Assembly: GCF_001672295.1 (NCBI RefSeq)
Contig: NZ_JXMS01000017.1
Location: forward strand, 1 to 64,000
Source: Halodesulfovibrio spirochaetisodalis
Lineage (GTDB): Bacteria > Desulfobacterota > Desulfovibrionia > Desulfovibrionales > Desulfovibrionaceae
DNA length: 64,000 bases
Direction of reading: 5' to 3'
Positions 34,589 to 42,359 of the stretch are shown here, in pieces. The number at the start of each line of letters is the position of its first letter. Position 1 is the stretch's first letter. Below the pieces are notes generated by a model, which saw nothing but the letters and a program-made list of their open reading frames with translations, searched no databases and was not told where the DNA came from. A program made the translations under genes and the position numbers.

Positions 34589-35620
34589 ATGAAGTTTACC
34601 TATATTTTTGGTCCGGTTTTCTCAGGAAGACTCGGTCATTCTCTTGGTCTTGATCTTCTCGGAGAGAGAATCTGTTCGATGGACTGCCTTTACTGCGAAG
34701 TGGGCAGAACAGAAGAGTTGACCCTGAGCCGGAAACCGTATGTTCCAGCAAAAGACCTGCTGGACGAACTGCGCAGATGGCGCGACGAGCATGGTGAAAA
34801 TTTACCCGATTATGTCACTCTGGGTGGTTCTGGAGAACCGTGTCTTAACAGTGAACTGGACGCGATTATTAAAGGCTGCAAACAGATCTTACCTTCTGTC
34901 CCTGTAGCAGTTCTCACAAACAGTACACTCTTGTGTGATCCGGACGTGCAGCAAGCGCTGCTGGAAGCTGATGCCGTGCTTCCGTCTCTGGACTCACTTA
35001 TCGATAAAGAATTTGCGAAATTGAATCGCCCCTGCGGGGGGGTTAGCGCCGCATCCGTAGCTGAATGCCTTATGGAGTTCAGCAAACAATACAGCGGCAA
35101 AATTTTTCTAGAAATATTACTGTCGCAGGGCATTAACGATTCACAAGAGAATCTCACCCTGCTCAAGGAGTACGTAACCTCGTTACAGCCTCATCGTGTT
35201 GATGTAACAACGTTATCCAGACCCGGTGCTTTTTCTTTAGCACAAGCTGTTGATCCTGAAGTACGCAAAGCATGGCAAACTGCACTCTCTGATTGCATTA
35301 CCGATTTTACTGCCAACGGCTCTACCAGCCATCAACATCCTGCAAAAGAAACATCACCTCAGGCAGATGCCACGCAGACTGCCACTGATAACCTTGCGGA
35401 CTTGCCGGAACAAGACCGGTCAGCCGCCAAACAGCGTGTTCTGGAATCGCTTACGCGCAGACCCCAGACACCTTCGCAGCTTGCGATTGCTCTCACCCTT
35501 CCTCTATCCATCGTTCAACAAGTTTTGGACATACTGGAGAATGAAGGTTCTATCTACAAGTCAGAGCCGGATCGCACTGCAACCCTCAACACAGATGAGC
35601 CTTTCTACTCCTGTCAGTAG
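34589..35620 (+). CDS. Radical SAM protein with C-terminal winged-helix-like part
   Basis: The 4Fe-4S/SAM motif is CSMDCLYCEVG (CxxxCxxC, near residue 31) after IFGPVFSGRLGHSLGLDL, a start shared with a group of radical SAM proteins distantly related to wyosine-synthesis enzymes. VTLGGSGEPCLN is the GGE-type SAM region. Residues ~265-343 are a polar linker (rich in Thr, Ala, Gln, Asp) followed by a winged-helix-like segment (LESLTRRPQTPSQLAIALTLPLSIVQQVLDIL). The substrate is unknown. I use ATG 34589; GTG 34571 would add six residues. Confidence 0.85.
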   Translation: MKFTYIFGPVFSGRLGHSLGLDLLGERICSMDCLYCEVGRTEELTLSRKPYVPAKDLLDELRRWRDEHGENLPDYVTLGGSGEPCLNSELDAIIKGCKQILPSVPVAVLTNSTLLCDPDVQQALLEADAVLPSLDSLIDKEFAKLNRPCGGVSAASVAECLMEFSKQYSGKIFLEILLSQGINDSQENLTLLKEYVTSLQPHRVDVTTLSRPGAFSLAQAVDPEVRKAWQTALSDCITDFTANGSTSHQHPAKETSPQADATQTATDNLADLPEQDRSAAKQRVLESLTRRPQTPSQLAIALTLPLSIVQQVLDILENEGSIYKSEPDRTATLNTDEPFYSCQ

Positions 35621-35668
35621 TCCGGATGCCCCGACAACATCCGGAAAGGATTTTTTAAAGGACTCACA

Positions 35669-37138
35669 ATGGTCAGACCACGCAAAGGCAAGCGTAAGAT
35701 GTTTATCAGCACCTTGCCGGGCGAACAGGTTGAAGTAGTACTGGCTGAAGAAGGCGTAGTACAAGAATACTATGTTGAAATGGTGCATCAGCAGAAAACC
35801 AAAGGTAATATCTACAAAGGTGTTATCAACAACATAGACACAAACCTCCAAGCCGCTTTTATTTCATACGGCGCAGACAAGAACGGGTTTCTTCAGATTG
35901 ATGAAGTACATCCCGAATACTTTCTTGCACCGCATGACCCGAACAAGGGTAAAAAATACCCTCCAATTCAAAAAGTTCTCAAAGCCGGACAGGAAATTCT
36001 GGTGCAGGTTGTTAAAGAACCTACCGGAACCAAAGGAGCGTTTCTCACCTCCTACCTATCCATCCCCGGCCGTTTCCTCGTGCTTACACGGGGTCGCGAA
36101 CAAATTGGCGTATCCCGCAAAGTGGACGATGAAAAAGAACGCTCACGCTTAAAAGCAATTTTTGACGAACAAAAACCGGGAGACGATCTCGGGGTAATCG
36201 TCCGCACCGTCAGCATGGGACAGCCTAAAACATCCCTGCTGCGGGATTTACGCTTCCTCAAGCGTATGTGGAAAGACGTACGCAAAAAAGCCACCACAGA
36301 AGAGTCTCCGTCTCTCCTCTACCGTGAGCGCGACCTTGCGACCCGCGCCGTGCGTGACTACCTCACAGACGAAGTAGGCGAAGTATGGATTGATGATGAA
36401 GGCACCGCAGAAGCAGTGGAAGAGTTTGCAGGACTCGTATTCCCGCGCCGCGGACTTCAGGTAAAAATCCACAACCAGCCGGAACTCTCTATGTGGGAAC
36501 GCTTCAACCTGCAGAAGCAGCTTGAACAAATCTACTCACGCGAAGTTGTATTGCCGTCAGGCGGACGCCTTGTCTTCGACCAGACAGAGGCACTCATGGC
36601 AATCGATATCAACTCCGGTAAAATTGCGGGTAAAACAAATTTCGAATCCATGGCGTTAAAAACGAACATGGAAGCAGCCCAGACCATTGCACAGCAGCTT
36701 AAACTGCGTGACATCGGCGGGCAGATTGTTATCGACTTTATTGAAATGCGCGACCGCAACCACTGGCGCGAAGTGGAAAAAACACTCCGCAATGCCATGA
36801 AAATCGACCGCGCACGCCACGATGTGGGCAAAATGAGCCGTTTTGGCCTGCTCCAGATCGTACGCCAGCGTCTCGGTTCCTCTGCGCTGTCCATCAGCAC
36901 CGAGGTCTGTCCATGCTGTAACGGCTCCGGTTCACGCAGAAACATGGAATGGCAGTCGCTGCAATCCCTTAAAGATCTGCTGCGTCGCCTGCGCCATAAC
37001 AAAGATGCATCCGCACAGTACGAGCTTGAAGCAGAGCGCGAACTTGCCATGTATCTACTCAACCAGAAACGCGAACGTCTTCTCGAACTGGAACGAACCT
37101 ACAAGGTCTCCATCGAGATTAAAATCGCCAAGGCATAA
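35669..37138 (+). CDS. rng: Ribonuclease G (RNase E/G family)
   Basis: RNase G/E enzymes cut single-stranded RNA in rRNA maturation and mRNA decay. The S1 domain is GNIYKGVINNIDTNLQAAFISYG; the catalytic Mg site is in MAIDINSGK and GGQIVIDFIEM; the Zn-link motif is CPCCNGSG, in place of CPxCxG. Length 489 with no long C-terminal scaffold fits RNase G better than RNase E. It is followed by queH two bases later. Confidence 0.95.
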   Translation: MVRPRKGKRKMFISTLPGEQVEVVLAEEGVVQEYYVEMVHQQKTKGNIYKGVINNIDTNLQAAFISYGADKNGFLQIDEVHPEYFLAPHDPNKGKKYPPIQKVLKAGQEILVQVVKEPTGTKGAFLTSYLSIPGRFLVLTRGREQIGVSRKVDDEKERSRLKAIFDEQKPGDDLGVIVRTVSMGQPKTSLLRDLRFLKRMWKDVRKKATTEESPSLLYRERDLATRAVRDYLTDEVGEVWIDDEGTAEAVEEFAGLVFPRRGLQVKIHNQPELSMWERFNLQKQLEQIYSREVVLPSGGRLVFDQTEALMAIDINSGKIAGKTNFESMALKTNMEAAQTIAQQLKLRDIGGQIVIDFIEMRDRNHWREVEKTLRNAMKIDRARHDVGKMSRFGLLQIVRQRLGSSALSISTEVCPCCNGSGSRRNMEWQSLQSLKDLLRRLRHNKDASAQYELEAERELAMYLLNQKRERLLELERTYKVSIEIKIAKA

Positions 37139-37140
37139 CA

Positions 37141-37704
37141 ATGGCTCGTGTACTTCTGCACATGTGCTGCGGCCCTTGCTCCATAACAACGATCAAGGAA
37201 CTGCAAAGCGAAGGGCTGGAAATAACCGGCTTCTTCTACAACCCCAACATCCACCCGACCAAAGAGTACCTGCGGCGGCGTGAAGGGGCACTGGAAGTAG
37301 CCAACCGCTTTGATATCAAAGTCATTATGCGCGATCAGGAATACGATCCGCAAAAATGGTTCCGCACCATGTGCTACAGAGAAGAAAACCGCTGTTTTCA
37401 CTGCTATGCCATGCGTATGGAACGCGCCTTTTCCATAGGGCGTAAAGGCAATTTCGACTATGTGACCACAACCCTGCTCTATTCCAGAATGCAAAAGCAT
37501 GAGGACATTAAAAAGCTCGGGGAAGATATGGCACAAGGCGGCAGCGCCAAGTTCCTGTACCGCGATTTCCGCACTGGCTGGAAAGAAGGTATCGAAACCT
37601 CCAAAGACTGGGGTGTCTATCGCCAGCAGTACTGCGGCTGCCTCTACTCAGAAGGCGACCGCTACGCAAAAGAGTTTAAAGAAACATGTGGGCTGAAGAA
37701 GTAA
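37141..37704 (+). CDS. queH: Epoxyqueuosine reductase QueH
   Basis: QueH reduces epoxyqueuosine to queuosine in tRNA and is a non-homologous alternative to QueG. The protein has the adjacent cysteines HMCCGPCS near residues 8-12 and YCGCLYSE near 160, which bind the iron-sulfur cluster and a second metal, plus FYNPNIHPTKEYLRRREG. Length 187 is typical of the DUF208 family. It directly follows rng. Confidence 0.94.
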   Translation: MARVLLHMCCGPCSITTIKELQSEGLEITGFFYNPNIHPTKEYLRRREGALEVANRFDIKVIMRDQEYDPQKWFRTMCYREENRCFHCYAMRMERAFSIGRKGNFDYVTTTLLYSRMQKHEDIKKLGEDMAQGGSAKFLYRDFRTGWKEGIETSKDWGVYRQQYCGCLYSEGDRYAKEFKETCGLKK

Positions 37705-37716
37705 TCTTGGCTGCCC

Positions 37717-37875
37717 TCGGCGACCCTACGGGGATTTGCCTCCGGCGGCTGGGCTGAAAACTGTTGCACTGTCGCTATCTGTAATCTCTCATCCTTCGAG
37801 AACAGCTACCGCTTATAAAGTTTTCCCCCAGACCCCCTTTCAAACTTTTTACTTGCGAGCCGTTTCTTTTTTAAG
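37717..37875. repeat. Desulfovibrio-type intergenic repeat
   Basis: TGCCTCCGGCGGCTGGGCTG and a tail like that at 1,790-1,840 (TTTCAAACTTTTTACTTGCGAG, also CCGTTTC) mark a second copy of the repeat family near hflX. A 138-codon frame spanning it is a by-product of the repeat, so I do not call a gene. Confidence 0.5.
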
Positions 37876-37912
37876 ATTACCTCGCGGCTTTTACCCCACT
37901 ACCTTTCCAATA

Positions 37913-37948
37913 AAAAAGGCTGTCCCTCTATCGAAGGACAGCCTTTTT
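37913..37948. terminator. Terminator downstream of queH
   Basis: AAAAAGGCTGTCC pairs with GGACAGCCTTTTT. It is symmetric and could end transcription from either side. Confidence 0.9.
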
Positions 37949-38025
37949 CTTTTGGTTATGAAAGGTAGCTTCTTACGCGGCTTCCAACATCATAGACGTA
38001 CGAGCTGGCTCGCGTATACTCGGGG

Positions 38026-38089
38026 TCAAGGGGACAGTGTCCCCTTGTGGGGGTGCAGGGGGCAAAGCCCGCCTGCCCGTCGGAGACAT
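38026..38089. repeat. GC-rich palindromic repeat (AAGGGGACA arms)
   Basis: AAGGGGACA-G-TGTCCCCTT is a 9-bp perfect dyad, followed by a second weaker dyad GCAGGGGGC/GCCTGC and GTCGGAGACA. It lies 3' of cstA. I recall similar sequences between genes in desulfovibrios. The role is unknown. Confidence 0.5.
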
Positions 38090-38101
38090 ACAGCCACCAG
38101 C

Positions 38102-39562
38102 CTATTCAATATACCCAGGTCCGTCATCTGCTTCGATGTTAATTGCAATTGATCCTTTTTTGAGCATAAACCAAACAAAGCAACCGATGCAGACAAGAAT
38201 GCCGAACCAACATGAAATGTCATACGGCAGGTTAAAGCCGATTTTCGCGTTTGCTAGATAGGTACTGACGACTGCAGTCATAAAGACTGCCGGAACAACT
38301 GCAATCCAGTAGTTCTTTGCGTGCCGTACAAGATAGACACCGGCTGTCCAAAGCACCACGGTTGCAAGGGTTGAGTTTGCAAAACCAAAGTAGCGCCAGA
38401 TAACCGCAAACTCTGTTCGGGTGATAAGGAAGCCTATTGCAAACAGAGGCACAGCAATCATCAGACGCTTGATGCCTTCTTTTTGCGGCATCTTAAAAAA
38501 GTCTGCGATGATCAGACGAGCGGAACGGAATGCGGTATCGCCTGAAGTAATCGGGAGTGCAATTACCCCGATAATGGCAAGGAAGCCGCCGATTGGCCCC
38601 ATGAGTGTTACAGAAATTTCATCAACTACGGCAGCGGGACCACCGTTTGAGATCACAGCCTGAAGTGCTTCAGGTGTTTTGTAGAAGGTCATGCCGAGGG
38701 TTGCCCAGACAAGAGCAATAAGGCCTTCGCCGATCATTGCACCGTAGAATACAGGACGCCCGCATTTTTCGTCTGGAATGCAGCGGGACATGAGAGGCGA
38801 CTGTGTGGCGTGGAAACCAGAGATGGCTCCGCACGCGATAGTAATAAAGATAAGCGGCCAAAGCGGTAATCCCTGCGGGTTGGTGTTAGCAAGGGAAAGT
38901 CCGTTCGGATAAAATTCATATCCATCCCAGATGAGCATAAAGCTGAGACCGACTGCCATAATGATGAGCGTTATGGCAAAGAGCGGGTATAGGCGGCCGA
39001 TAATTTTATCTACGGGAAGAATAGTGGCCACGAAGTAGTAGCCAAAGATAATAGCTGTCCATGTATATTTTGCATAGGTGGCGTCGGTAAAACCGAAGCC
39101 GATTTTTTTAGCAAGCAGCTCGGCCGGACCGAGAACAAAAACAACACCTACGAGCAGCAGTAGAACAATAGAAAAAACATTCATGAACTGCTTGGCAAAC
39201 GCTCCGAGGTTGTACCCAACGGCATCCGGAATGGATTTACCGTCATAGCGCACGGACATCATTCCAGAGAAATAGTCGTGAACCCCACCGGCGAATATGC
39301 TACCGATGACGATCCATACAAGTGCTGTCGGGCCGTACAGGGCACCAAGAATAGGCCCGAAGATCGGTCCCAGTCCTGCTATGTTCAGAAGCTGGATGAG
39401 GTACGCCTGCTTCTTGTTCATCTTCACAAAATCCACTCCGTCTTCCAATCTGCACGCCGGAGTAGCTTTACAGGTATCTGCACCAAAGTTTGCTTCCACT
39501 ACCTTACTGTACACAAGGTAACCTGCTATCAGCGCAGCTACTGCCAGAAAGAAATATATCAT
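38102..39562 (-). CDS. cstA: CstA family carbon starvation carrier, copy 1
   Basis: CstA proteins are multi-span carriers for peptides or pyruvate. The protein (486 residues, about 12-14 spans) begins MIYFFLAVAALIAGYLVYSKVVEANFG and keeps the family segments LEDGVDFVKMNKKQAYLIQLLNIAGLGPIFGPILGALYGP, GGVHDYFSGMMSVRYDGKS and GCAISGFHATQSPLMSRC-like ACGAISGFHATQSPLMSRCI. It is clearly paralogous to the protein at 53,649. A LysR gene lies upstream on the same strand, separated by a terminator. Confidence 0.93.
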   Translation of the reverse strand: MIYFFLAVAALIAGYLVYSKVVEANFGADTCKATPACRLEDGVDFVKMNKKQAYLIQLLNIAGLGPIFGPILGALYGPTALVWIVIGSIFAGGVHDYFSGMMSVRYDGKSIPDAVGYNLGAFAKQFMNVFSIVLLLLVGVVFVLGPAELLAKKIGFGFTDATYAKYTWTAIIFGYYFVATILPVDKIIGRLYPLFAITLIIMAVGLSFMLIWDGYEFYPNGLSLANTNPQGLPLWPLIFITIACGAISGFHATQSPLMSRCIPDEKCGRPVFYGAMIGEGLIALVWATLGMTFYKTPEALQAVISNGGPAAVVDEISVTLMGPIGGFLAIIGVIALPITSGDTAFRSARLIIADFFKMPQKEGIKRLMIAVPLFAIGFLITRTEFAVIWRYFGFANSTLATVVLWTAGVYLVRHAKNYWIAVVPAVFMTAVVSTYLANAKIGFNLPYDISCWFGILVCIGCFVWFMLKKGSIAINIEADDGPGYIE

Positions 39563-39705
39563 ACTCTTCTCCTAGATTTGATTTTGTATAAATCGCTGAG
39601 AATAAATGTACGGTGAATAAGAACGAAGATTATAGATAGTATATTATCACGGTTATGGCGGGCGGTACTGTATGCTATCAACCTTGGACGGCTCGTCTTT
39701 TTGCA

Positions 39706-39744
39706 TAAAAAAACAGGAAGAGCCGACAGCTGACTCTTCCTGTT
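39706..39744 (-). terminator. Terminator of the lysR gene
   Basis: AACAGGAAGAG pairs with CTCTTCCTGTT and is followed on the minus strand by a T run. It suggests that cstA has its own promoter in 39,563-39,705. Confidence 0.88.
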
Positions 39745-39784
39745 ACACGCAAACATCTGCCCTGAAACGCAGGGAGACGCATCT

Positions 39785-40696
39785 CTAATCTTCTGCAACT
39801 ACCTGCGGAAGCATTTTCATAAGATGGTCACGCACATCAAACACAAACTGGTTCAATAGGTTGGAGCGATACTTTTGCCTGTTCATAACAGCGTAAAGGC
39901 TGCGTTTAAAACGAATGCCTTCAAGCTGAACAGGGAACAGCTCACCTTTTGCCAATTCGCGCTGGAAGCAGAATGGTGACATACAACTTAATGTACCCGG
40001 GTTACGCAGAACAGACTTGATTGCTTCCATGTGTTCAAGTTCCATGAAAATATTCAAGTCCTGCTTTGCCTGTCCAAGGTGATTCCACATAGTCTGGCGG
40101 GTACCGGAACCCTGCTCACGCAGAATCCAGTCCAGATCCAGCAGTTCAGACAATCTGTACTCCTGCAACCCTGCAAGGTACTTGTCTGCGGTTACAATAA
40201 CCAGTTCTTCCTTAAAAATTTCCTCAAACTCAACAGAGTGCGACTCATAGTCGCCTTCAATAAACCCGAGGTTTATCTCGCCGCTCTCAACCTGCTCCAC
40301 AACTTGTTCGGAGTTAAAGTTAAGAACTTCTACCTGACTCTGAGGATATTTGGTTTTAAACGAGTACAGTACCTGCGGCAGGATGTAATCCGCAAAGGTA
40401 GAACTGGCACCTACACGGAGTACACCAGCCATTCTGTCACGTTTAAAAAGCGTTTCAACATCACGAATCTGTTCAAACGCAGGCTCAAGACACTCCATAA
40501 GAATTTTACCATTCTCGTTGGGTACGAGCCTATTGCTGATGCGGTCAAATAATCGTTCACCCACAGTCTGCTCTAATGCCTTAATCGCCATGGATACAGC
40601 GGAATGCGTCAGAAAATGTTCCTGCGCCACTGCCCCAATGTGCGGATTACGCATAAGCGAAAGGAATAATTCGATTTGCCTGATGGTAATATTCAT
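39785..40696 (-). CDS. LysR-family transcriptional regulator
   Basis: The N-terminal winged helix-turn-helix is MNITIRQIELFLSLMRNPHIGAVAQEHFLTHSAVSMAIKALEQTVGERLFDRISNRLVPNENG, followed by the substrate-binding domain starting LRVGASSTFADYILPQVL. I chose ATG 40696 because AGAGGA precedes it at good spacing; the longer frame starts with TTG at 40711. The resemblance is to the CysL/CbbR-type subgroup. The likely target is the adjacent cstA, inferred from position only. Confidence 0.92.
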   Translation of the reverse strand: MNITIRQIELFLSLMRNPHIGAVAQEHFLTHSAVSMAIKALEQTVGERLFDRISNRLVPNENGKILMECLEPAFEQIRDVETLFKRDRMAGVLRVGASSTFADYILPQVLYSFKTKYPQSQVEVLNFNSEQVVEQVESGEINLGFIEGDYESHSVEFEEIFKEELVIVTADKYLAGLQEYRLSELLDLDWILREQGSGTRQTMWNHLGQAKQDLNIFMELEHMEAIKSVLRNPGTLSCMSPFCFQRELAKGELFPVQLEGIRFKRSLYAVMNRQKYRSNLLNQFVFDVRDHLMKMLPQVVAED

Positions 40697-40860
40697 AGGA
40701 TCCTCTTTCAAAAAAAATGAATGTATCTTTCAATATTATAAACTTGAAATTAAATCTACTCTGGGTATTGTTCCTCCATAGCGCACATTCACTGTCTTTC
40801 AAGTACTGCCATATTTCGCTAGACAGTTGAATATATATGACCTTCTTCCTCCTTTTTGCA

Positions 40861-40895
40861 AAAAAATCTCCTGTACCACGAGCAGGGGATTTTTT
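40861..40895. terminator. Bidirectional terminator-like hairpin
   Basis: AAAAAATCTCCTG pairs with CAGGGGATTTTTT (one G-T pair). No gene ends just upstream on the plus strand. On the minus strand it would end a transcript coming from the structured stretch at 41.0 kb. Confidence 0.8.
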
Positions 40896-41007
40896 GTTTT
40901 TGCAGGCATACTTCTTCTGGATATCATTTTGGAATTACTAGCATATTCCTCAAGATATATAGATAGAGGTATTCAAAGGAGTGCGCTTTTCCGGTGCTGA
41001 CATTGGG

Positions 41008-41136
41008 AAAGCGTTGCTCCTTGGGAAACTGCTCTGCTTTTGCAATATGAGCTGCCCCTCATATTGCTTTGTTGGAATTTCCCGGGTCTTTTGAGTAAAT
41101 CTGACAGCTTCTTTTTACCCTATGCGCAACAGCTTT
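41008..41136. ncRNA. Candidate structured RNA (rod-like fold)
   Basis: Nested complementary pairs give a rod. AAAGCGTTGC (41008-41017) pairs with GCAAC-A-GCTTT (41126-41136); CTTGGGAAA (41020-41028) with TTTCCCGGG (41078-41086); and a perfect 10-bp apical stem GCAATATGAG/CTCATATTGC (41042-41051 with 41058-41067). A 39-base bulge on the 3' side holds a small GTAAA/TTTAC hairpin. The overall shape recalls 6S RNA, but I cannot match its conserved bases, and the strand is uncertain: wobble pairs favour plus, the terminator at 40,861 would favour minus. Confidence 0.4.
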
Positions 41137-41196
41137 TGAGCCTGGAGACAATACATCTTCGGATGGCCATGGCTTGTAAGCAAGAAGATGTCAGGG

Positions 41197-41210
41197 TACT
41201 CATATGAGTA
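41197..41210. promoter_or_regulatory. 14-bp perfect palindrome
   Basis: TACTCATATGAGTA is self-complementary and sits between the structured stretch and the frd promoter region. It may be an operator; nothing links it to a known regulator. Confidence 0.3.
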
Positions 41211-41540
41211 TACCATACATCGCACAGTGATAACTTACGGTTCGATAACGCCTGCATTGGAATTGTTTATTCCTTGCAGTGGCCATTGTTATCTCTAGTA
41301 CGGTCTGCTTATATCTCTCGAAAGATCCGGGAATCCAATACACTTCTTGCCATACGCCCAAAATATTCCCAAACACCAGAGCCTGTATCAGCGCATAATT
41401 TATGTCTGCGGCCACCGATGTTCCACTCACTATACATTGTGTACCACAATATACTTTGATATAGGCGCCCTGTTTCCTTACCCAACCTACTCTCAAAAAT
41501 GATATTACATTGATTTTTTAAGACCTTTTTTCACGTTACA

Positions 41541-41592
41541 TGTGCACTCAATCATGTGCATTTTGTGCACACGAATAATAGCTTAATATAAT
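41541..41592 (+). promoter_or_regulatory. Promoter and repeat operator of the frd operon
   Basis: A perfect -10 TATAAT lies at 41587-41592. TTGTGC (41563-41568) or the overlapping TGTGCA (41564-41569) sits at -35 with an 18- or 17-base spacer. TGTGCA occurs three times (41541, 41555, 41564), the third as the palindrome TGTGCACA that overlaps the -35. That suggests a regulator binding over the promoter. Confidence 0.5.
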
Positions 41593-41674
41593 TAGCATAT
41601 CGTGTGGATTTGTTCTTTTTTTTTGCCTATTATCCACTGCAAATAACTCTTTGGACTTGTATGGAGGATGAATA

Positions 41675-42340
41675 ATGAACTCGAGCACCATTACTCTGCA
41701 CGCCCCCGCAAAAACCAAAACTCAAGGACGGCTGGATGTTCTCCAGATGATTTCCGGCGTCCTGCTTATTCTTTTTCTCTGGGCACATATGCTACTTGTG
41801 TCCAGTGTCATCATCGGCCCCGGCGTTATGAACGCCATTGCATGGTTCTTTGAAGAAACCTACATGGCACAGGTAGGTGGTCCGCTTATCGGTCTGCTTA
41901 TCTTTGTCCACTTCCTTCTTGCTGCACGCAAGATGCCCTGGAAAACGTCTGAATCCGAAGCCTTCATCAAGCACAGCGTTATGATGAAGCACCGTGACAC
42001 ATGGATGTGGCTCGCGCAGGTTGCCACAGCCCTCATCATTCTTGTCATGGCCTTTATTCACATGTGGGTCGTCCTGACCGACCTGCCTATTACCGCAGTG
42101 AAAAGTGCAGCGCGCATCCAGCACGGCGGGTGGCTTCCATTCTACCTGGTTCTCCTGCCGATTGCAGAATCTCATGTAGGTATCGGATTCTATCGCATCG
42201 GGGTTAAATACGGGGTTATCACAGCAGACAACCGTAACTGGTATAAACGAAAAGAATACGCACTCATGGGCGGCTTTATCGTTATCGGCCTTATTACTCT
42301 TGTACGCTTTATGTATCTGCCTCTGTACAGCGGCATGTAA
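41675..42340 (+). CDS. frdC: Fumarate reductase cytochrome b subunit FrdC
   Basis: FrdC anchors fumarate reductase in the membrane and passes electrons from menaquinol through two hemes b. The 221 residues form five spans; candidate heme His ligands are in LWAHMLLVSS, LIFVHFLLAARK, MAFIHMWVV and AESHVGIGFY, as in Wolinella-type FrdC. GGAGG precedes the ATG. It is the first gene of frdCAB. Confidence 0.93.
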   Translation: MNSSTITLHAPAKTKTQGRLDVLQMISGVLLILFLWAHMLLVSSVIIGPGVMNAIAWFFEETYMAQVGGPLIGLLIFVHFLLAARKMPWKTSESEAFIKHSVMMKHRDTWMWLAQVATALIILVMAFIHMWVVLTDLPITAVKSAARIQHGGWLPFYLVLLPIAESHVGIGFYRIGVKYGVITADNRNWYKRKEYALMGGFIVIGLITLVRFMYLPLYSGM

Positions 42341-42359
42341 GCCAGAAGGAACAGAACTC

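Larger units (their letters stand above)
40697..41674. other. Long intergenic region before frdC
   Basis: About 980 bases without a supported gene. In order it holds a terminator-like hairpin (40,861-40,895), a strongly self-complementary stretch (41,008-41,136), a dyad ACATCTTC/GAAGATGT (41,153-41,191), the palindrome TACTCATATGAGTA (41,197-41,210) and the frd promoter area. A 98-codon minus-strand frame at 41,200-41,496 starts with TTG, has no Shine-Dalgarno site and matches nothing I know, so I do not call it. Confidence 0.6.

Noticed and set aside
37736-38152. 138-codon plus-strand frame
   Set aside because: It runs through the repeat and terminator elements after queH and lacks any family similarity or Shine-Dalgarno site.
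41200-41496. 98-codon minus-strand frame in the frd gap
   Set aside because: It starts with TTG, has no Shine-Dalgarno site, and its 3' end runs to the palindrome at 41,197-41,210. Its composition does not look like a real protein.
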